Origin: Rickettsiales bacterium | GTDB taxonomy: Bacteria; Pseudomonadota; Alphaproteobacteria; Rickettsiales; UBA1997 | Assembly (NCBI GenBank): GCA_947441875.1 | Contig: CANEUR010000022.1 | Location: forward strand, 1-10,502 | Length of the DNA stretch: 10,502 nt | Reading direction: 5' to 3' | In this document: positions 6,789 through 10,502 of the stretch, piece by piece | Position numbering within the stretch: position 1 is the first letter of the stretch | Layout of the letters: every line of letters begins with the position of its first letter | Notes under the pieces: generated by a model | Told to the model about the DNA's origin: nothing | Databases searched by the model: none | What the model saw: the letters and a program-made list of their open reading frames with translations, nothing else | Made by a program: the position numbers and the translations under genes

Positions 6789-7675
6789 CTTTTTTAATTG
6801 CTGGTGGCACAGGCTTTATTGGCTCTTTACTTACTCAAAATCTACTTAGTCAAAATAAACAAGTGGTGGTTTTAACAAGGCAAAATATCACTGTTAATTC
6901 TGCAAATCCAAACCTGCAATTCATCAATAACCTCTCGCAATTAAATAAAAAAATCGAGGTAATTATTAATTTAACTGGCAGTCCAATTGCCACCTACTGG
7001 ACTCTCTCTAACAAACAAAAAATCTGGGAAAGTCGTATCAATACCACTAAACAACTAGTGCAGTTTATCGCTCAGCAAAAAATACCCCCTAAACTTTTTA
7101 TTTCTGGTTCGGCAATTGGTTATTACGGCACCAGTTATCAAACCATTTTTAGCGAAAACTCACAAGCAACTACACAAAATTTATTTTCACAACAACTTTG
7201 TGCCACTTGGGAACAAGAAGCACAACTTGCTAAACCCTATACTAGAGTTGTTTTACTGCGTACTGGAGTGGTTTTAGCTAAAAATGCTGGAATGCTAAAA
7301 AAACTTTTACCAAGCTTTAAATTTCGATTAGGCGGTATCATTGGCAACGGTCAACAACCCATTAGCTGGATTCACTGGCAAGATCTCATCTCGGTAATTG
7401 ATTTTATTATCAATAATTATTATCTATCTGGCCCTGTCAATGCTGTTGCTATGCACAATACTTTTAGTGAATTTGCCAACTCTTTAGCAAAATCTTTAAA
7501 TCAACCATGTTTTTTGAAAACTCCCGCCATGGTGGCAAAAATTTTCTTTGGGCAAATGGGAGAAGAATTAATATTATCAGGTCAGAGAGTTTGCTCTTTA
7601 AAACTTAACGAATGTGGCTTTAATTTTAGTTATTATAATCTTGATTTGGCTTTCCAAAATATTTTCTCCCAATGA
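6785..7675 (+). CDS. TIGR01777 family epimerase-like SDR protein (YfcH/SDR39U1 type)
   Basis: A 296-residue extended short-chain dehydrogenase/reductase relative with an intact Rossmann NAD(P)-binding motif GGTGFIG at 7-13. Family hallmarks follow in order: INLTGSPIA (61-69), the W-to-SRI segment (72-85), SGSAIGYYG (107-115) carrying the YYG in place of the usual YxxxK context, RTGVVL (159-164), SWIHWQDL (194-201) and the C-terminal DUF1731 region (about 245-293) with SGQRV near 265. Length is typical. The biochemical function of this family is not established; it is often annotated as a nucleoside-diphosphate sugar epimerase or cell division inhibitor without strong support. It is coupled through 4-base ATGA overlaps to the CHMI gene before it and the membrane protein gene after it. 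Confidence 0.9.
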   Translation: MTFLIAGGTGFIGSLLTQNLLSQNKQVVVLTRQNITVNSANPNLQFINNLSQLNKKIEVIINLTGSPIATYWTLSNKQKIWESRINTTKQLVQFIAQQKIPPKLFISGSAIGYYGTSYQTIFSENSQATTQNLFSQQLCATWEQEAQLAKPYTRVVLLRTGVVLAKNAGMLKKLLPSFKFRLGGIIGNGQQPISWIHWQDLISVIDFIINNYYLSGPVNAVAMHNTFSEFANSLAKSLNQPCFLKTPAMVAKIFFGQMGEELILSGQRVCSLKLNECGFNFSYYNLDLAFQNIFSQ

Positions 7676-9156
7676 TTTTTAGCTGGCCTAACACCGAACA
7701 ATTTTTATTGGCGCTTTTATTATTTTTACCTGTATTATCTTTAACCTTATTTAGTTTAGCTGTTAATTTAAGCGGTTTTGCCAATTGGTTAAGTGGTTTT
7801 TGCTACAAAATCTCTCCTTGGTTATTTTTAGTTATTTTTATCAATTTACTTAGCAATATTTATCCAAAATTTAGCCCTATTTTTGTTAATCTAGATATTG
7901 GTTTAGGTTTAGTTTTTGGCATCGATCAAATTGCTATAGGGTTTTTAATAGCAATAAATTTTATTTGGCTACTTTTTGCCTTTTATTCATCTCAACTTTT
8001 TAAATTACACAAACAGTATTTAAGCCATACTTGGCAAAAATTTTTCTTATTCCTGGTAAGCTTATTGTGTTTTTTATTTTGTAGCCAAAGCTTAATTACA
8101 TCTTTATTATTCTATCAACTTTTATTACTTTTAAGTCATTACATGCTTAAAAAACACTGCCCTTCTTATCAAGAAAAAAATATTGGCTCTTTTGATTTAT
8201 TGCTGTATTTTCAGGTTTTTTTATTATTTTTAGCAATAGTTTTTTTATATCAACAAAATCAGAATTTATTATTTTTAAACAATGAAGCAATTGCAAGCAA
8301 TTTAAATGAAAATTATTTAGGAATTTTACTTTTATTGCTATTAGGGTTATTTTTAATAATTATTTTACCTTCTTTCTTATTATTACAAAAACTAAATCTT
8401 GATATTTTTTGGCTGTTTCTATGGTTATTTTTTGGCTATAGTTTGCCTAGTTTATTTATTTTTAGCAAGATTTTAAATTATTTTTTTGGTTGGCAAGGAT
8501 TACTATTTTTACTAAAAAACTTGTCGTTAAATTGGTTTATTGCTATTTTTACCTTATATTTCTTGGCTCTTAATGTGGTTTTAAATACAGTAAAAAACTT
8601 ACAAAGCTGGTTTTTATTATTTTTTTGGCAACAATTAAATTTATTAATTTTTAGCATTTTATTACATAATTTAGTCAATCTCAATTATATTTATTTAAGC
8701 ATTGCTGGTTTTATTTTACTATTTCTACTCTTATTTTTTAGTATAAATAATATTAAAATATATCATCAATATCACAATTTAAATAATTATCAGGGGCTTT
8801 TTTATAAAATGCCCATAACTTCTTCGCTCTTTTTATTTGGCATAGCTACCGCAACTGGCATAACTCCAAGCATCATCATGGTTGATAAAATATTTTTAAT
8901 CAAAACTTTAATAAATCAAAAATTATTTTTTGCCTTGATAATTATCGTCATTAATGCTGCGAGCCTTGGCTATTCTGTTATTAAATTTAGTAAAATATTT
9001 TTTATTAATTTGCAAGAATTAAAAAACTTTACAGCCCACAAAAAAACCCTAGATTTTGATTTATATTTAGTTTTAATTCCGCTCATGATTGCAATTTTCT
9101 TGGTTCTTGGAATTATTTTTTATCCTATCGTTTATAATCTTATTTCGCATCTTTAA
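7672..9156 (+). CDS. Divergent NuoM/NuoN/MrpD-like polytopic membrane protein
   Basis: A very hydrophobic protein of 494 residues with about 13-14 membrane helices, the length and helix number of the antiporter-like subunits of complex I and Mrp antiporters. Supporting segments are VFGIDQIAIGFLIAINF (81-97), like the family's third helix, and FLFGIATATGITPSIIMVDKIF (387-408), matching the GxPPxxGFxxK-type helix. Yet residues needed for proton transfer look lost: the helix 5 W/F-E pair reads Y148-Q149, the helix 7 lysine falls at I229-I231 in LFLIIILP, and the helix 8 lysine region (about 250-266) lacks an equivalent. It may be a structural or decayed paralogue rather than a working pump. No nuo or mrp partner genes flank it. 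It starts with an ATGA overlap, ends 26 bases from the polA stop on the other strand, and no GC-rich terminator is visible. Confidence 0.65.
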   Translation: MIFSWPNTEQFLLALLLFLPVLSLTLFSLAVNLSGFANWLSGFCYKISPWLFLVIFINLLSNIYPKFSPIFVNLDIGLGLVFGIDQIAIGFLIAINFIWLLFAFYSSQLFKLHKQYLSHTWQKFFLFLVSLLCFLFCSQSLITSLLFYQLLLLLSHYMLKKHCPSYQEKNIGSFDLLLYFQVFLLFLAIVFLYQQNQNLLFLNNEAIASNLNENYLGILLLLLLGLFLIIILPSFLLLQKLNLDIFWLFLWLFFGYSLPSLFIFSKILNYFFGWQGLLFLLKNLSLNWFIAIFTLYFLALNVVLNTVKNLQSWFLLFFWQQLNLLIFSILLHNLVNLNYIYLSIAGFILLFLLLFFSINNIKIYHQYHNLNNYQGLFYKMPITSSLFLFGIATATGITPSIIMVDKIFLIKTLINQKLFFALIIIVINAASLGYSVIKFSKIFFINLQELKNFTAHKKTLDFDLYLVLIPLMIAIFLVLGIIFYPIVYNLISHL

Positions 9157-9188
9157 ATAATCTAATAATTTCATAAGTTCCGCTATCT
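9140..9188 (-). other. Possible frameshifted 3' end of polA
   Basis: On the minus strand the polA frame ends ...GAT TTG AGA TAG. Skipping one base after AGA gives AGC GGA ACT TAT GAA ATT ATT and on to a TAA at 9142-9140, encoding SGTYEIIRLFKDAK. Joined, IDLRSGTYEII aligns with E. coli VEVGSGENWDQA with the serine and glycine in register. This suggests a one-base insertion in the genome or assembly. The restored gene would overlap the convergent membrane protein gene by 17 bases. The match is short, so chance remains possible. Confidence 0.4.
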
Positions 9189-10502
9189 CAAATCTATATT
9201 AACTATCAAAGGCACTCTTAAATTAAAAGTAGTTTGCATTGTTTTTACCAGAAGAAGTTTTATTGATTCTAACTCTTCTTTGGCAACTTCAAGCACTAGC
9301 TCGTCGTGTATTTGCAACACAATTTTGCTTGCCATTTTATGGATTTTGTCTTGCATCAAAATGGTGGCCTTTTTAATTATGTCTGCCGCACTGCCCTGAA
9401 TTGGGGCATTTATTGCTTGGCGTTTTGCTTGATTTTGCAATATTTTATCGGCACTGTTAATGTTTGAAATATAACACTTTCTACCCGAAATAGTTTTTAC
9501 AAAACCATTTTTACTAGCATCAGCAACGGTGTTGGCAATATATTGCTCGATTCCTTGATAAGTTTTAAAATAACTAGCAATGTAGTTGCTAGCCTCTTGC
9601 TTACTAATGTTTAGCTGTTTTGCTAATCCAAAAGAACTAATGCCATAAATAATGCCAAAGTTGATAGCTTTTGCCTTGTTTCGTTGCTCTTCGCTTACTT
9701 GCTTGACTGGTGTATTAAAAATTTGACTGGCAGTTAGGCAATGAATATCGATATTTTGTTGAAAAGCTTCAATTAAACTTGCAATATTAGCAAGGTGCGC
9801 CAACACTCGTAACTCAATTTGCGAGTAATCGGCGGTAAGCAATAGATGATCTTTTTTTGCCACAAAACAATTGTAAATTTTTTTGCCCTCTGTAGTTTTA
9901 CTAGGAATATTTTGTAAATTAGGATTGCTTGAAGATAGCCTGCCAGTAAGTGTGCTAGTGCTAGAAAATGTGGTGTGAATTCTGCCAGTTTGTGAGTTAA
10001 TTAGAGTTGGCAAAACATCGGTGTAAGTGTTTTTTAATTTGCTAATTTTACGAAATTCAAGCACATTTTTAGCGATTGGATGTTCTATTTCTTCTAAAAT
10101 TTCGGCTGCGGTAGAATTGTTGTGCTTGATATTCTCACCAAGTTTTAACTGCTCGTAAAGCACTTTAGCAAGCTGTTGTGGTGAGGAAATATTAAACTCG
10201 GTTTGGGCAAGATCATAAATTTTAAGCGATAAATCGGCGATTTGCTTTTTAAAATCTGCCGAGAGCTGGTGCAAAGCCAAACTATCTATTTTAATACCGT
10301 TATTTTCTATGGTGGCAAGCACTGGCAATAAAGGCAGTTCGTAGTTAAAATAAGTGTTGTTAAGTTGGTTTGCCATAATTTGCGGTTGCAACACACTATA
10401 AAGCTGACAAATTACCACCATAGCGGTTTTAATAAACTCTTCTTGATTGTTTTTAGCGGTTAAAATGTTAAAATCAATGCCGTTAATGTTGTTAGTTAAA
10501 TA
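9183..10502 (-). CDS. polA: DNA polymerase I, C-terminal polymerase region (partial, 5' end off window)
   Basis: The frame is open from the right edge to a TAG at 9183-9185, giving 439 visible residues; the Met at 10421 is internal, not the start. It is a family A polymerase for repair and Okazaki fragment processing. The thumb region (KLKNTYTDVLP), TGRLSS, motif A DYSQIELR (near 9830-9807), motif B RNKAKAINFGIIYG (near 9683-9642, with R, K, F and Y all in place) and motif C HDE (near 9308-9300) are intact, so polymerase activity is expected. The last part of the 3'-5' exonuclease-like domain reads FIKTAMVV where proofreading enzymes have YAAEDADV, so proofreading is probably lost. The protein ends VNIDLR, short of the usual G-x-N-W tail; a +1 frame continues with SGTYEII, suggesting a frameshift. 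Confidence 0.95.
   Translation of the reverse strand, partial: YLTNNINGIDFNILTAKNNQEEFIKTAMVVICQLYSVLQPQIMANQLNNTYFNYELPLLPVLATIENNGIKIDSLALHQLSADFKKQIADLSLKIYDLAQTEFNISSPQQLAKVLYEQLKLGENIKHNNSTAAEILEEIEHPIAKNVLEFRKISKLKNTYTDVLPTLINSQTGRIHTTFSSTSTLTGRLSSSNPNLQNIPSKTTEGKKIYNCFVAKKDHLLLTADYSQIELRVLAHLANIASLIEAFQQNIDIHCLTASQIFNTPVKQVSEEQRNKAKAINFGIIYGISSFGLAKQLNISKQEASNYIASYFKTYQGIEQYIANTVADASKNGFVKTISGRKCYISNINSADKILQNQAKRQAINAPIQGSAADIIKKATILMQDKIHKMASKIVLQIHDELVLEVAKEELESIKLLLVKTMQTTFNLRVPLIVNIDLR

Noticed and set aside
8478..8684. Minus-strand 68-residue frame
   Set aside because: Antisense shadow of the membrane protein; Lys/Asn-rich because the sense strand is Phe/Leu-rich.
9139..9177. 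CTTAT/ATAAG inverted repeat between the convergent genes as a shared terminator
   Set aside because: Only a 5-base A/T-rich arm with a loop of about 29 bases; too weak to call.
10419..10421. ATG as the start codon of polA
   Set aside because: The same frame stays open for 27 more codons to the window edge and reads as the end of the exonuclease-like domain, so the true start lies outside the window.

Overview
The window is a very AT-rich stretch from a bacterial chromosome, with codons strongly biased to A/T in the third position and almost no spacer DNA. The gene content points to an alphaproteobacterium with a reduced genome. The uracil-DNA glycosylase carries a W where canonical family 4 enzymes have an iron-sulfur cysteine. 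The HisZ-like protein has an FxYHxxIxF block instead of the HisRS RGxDYY block. The M23 protein has an N-terminal layout and a GGP motif that I associate with alphaproteobacteria. A host-associated member of the Rickettsiales or Holosporales fits best, but this is inference and no rRNA or other marker is present to settle it.

Layout. Positions 2-73 hold the tail of an unrecognised gene. A 219-base leader follows, with a near-consensus sigma70 promoter at 93-120. Next come three same-strand genes for the cell envelope (293-3284): a membrane-anchored M23 endopeptidase, a bactofilin and a lipoprotein of the LpoA-like periplasmic-binding fold. After a 63-base gap, seven genes run from 3348 to 9156 with overlaps or gaps of a few bases: a class IV (D-amino acid type) aminotransferase, nrdR, a family 4-type uracil-DNA glycosylase, a hisZ-like gene, a 5-carboxymethyl-2-hydroxymuconate isomerase homologue, a TIGR01777 SDR protein and a polytopic NuoM/NuoN/MrpD-like protein. 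The C-terminal half of DNA polymerase I lies convergently on the minus strand and runs off the right edge.

How the genes fit together. The first block makes sense as a peptidoglycan remodelling unit: bactofilin scaffolds commonly pair with M23 enzymes, the LpoA-like lipoprotein may stimulate a synthase, and the aminotransferase just downstream could supply D-amino acids. The second block mixes nucleotide and DNA maintenance (nrdR, UDG, with polA alongside) with proteins whose usual partners are absent (hisZ, CHMI, the antiporter-like subunit). Several proteins lack residues normally central to their family: the Glu and Lys of the antiporter-like protein, the His of the aminotransferase RxH motif, two UDG cysteines, and the YxxxD exonuclease motif of Pol I. 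The polA 3' end also looks frameshifted. This is a picture of genome reduction with retained, possibly repurposed, proteins. I see no mobile element, CRISPR array, tRNA or rRNA, and no clearly new system.
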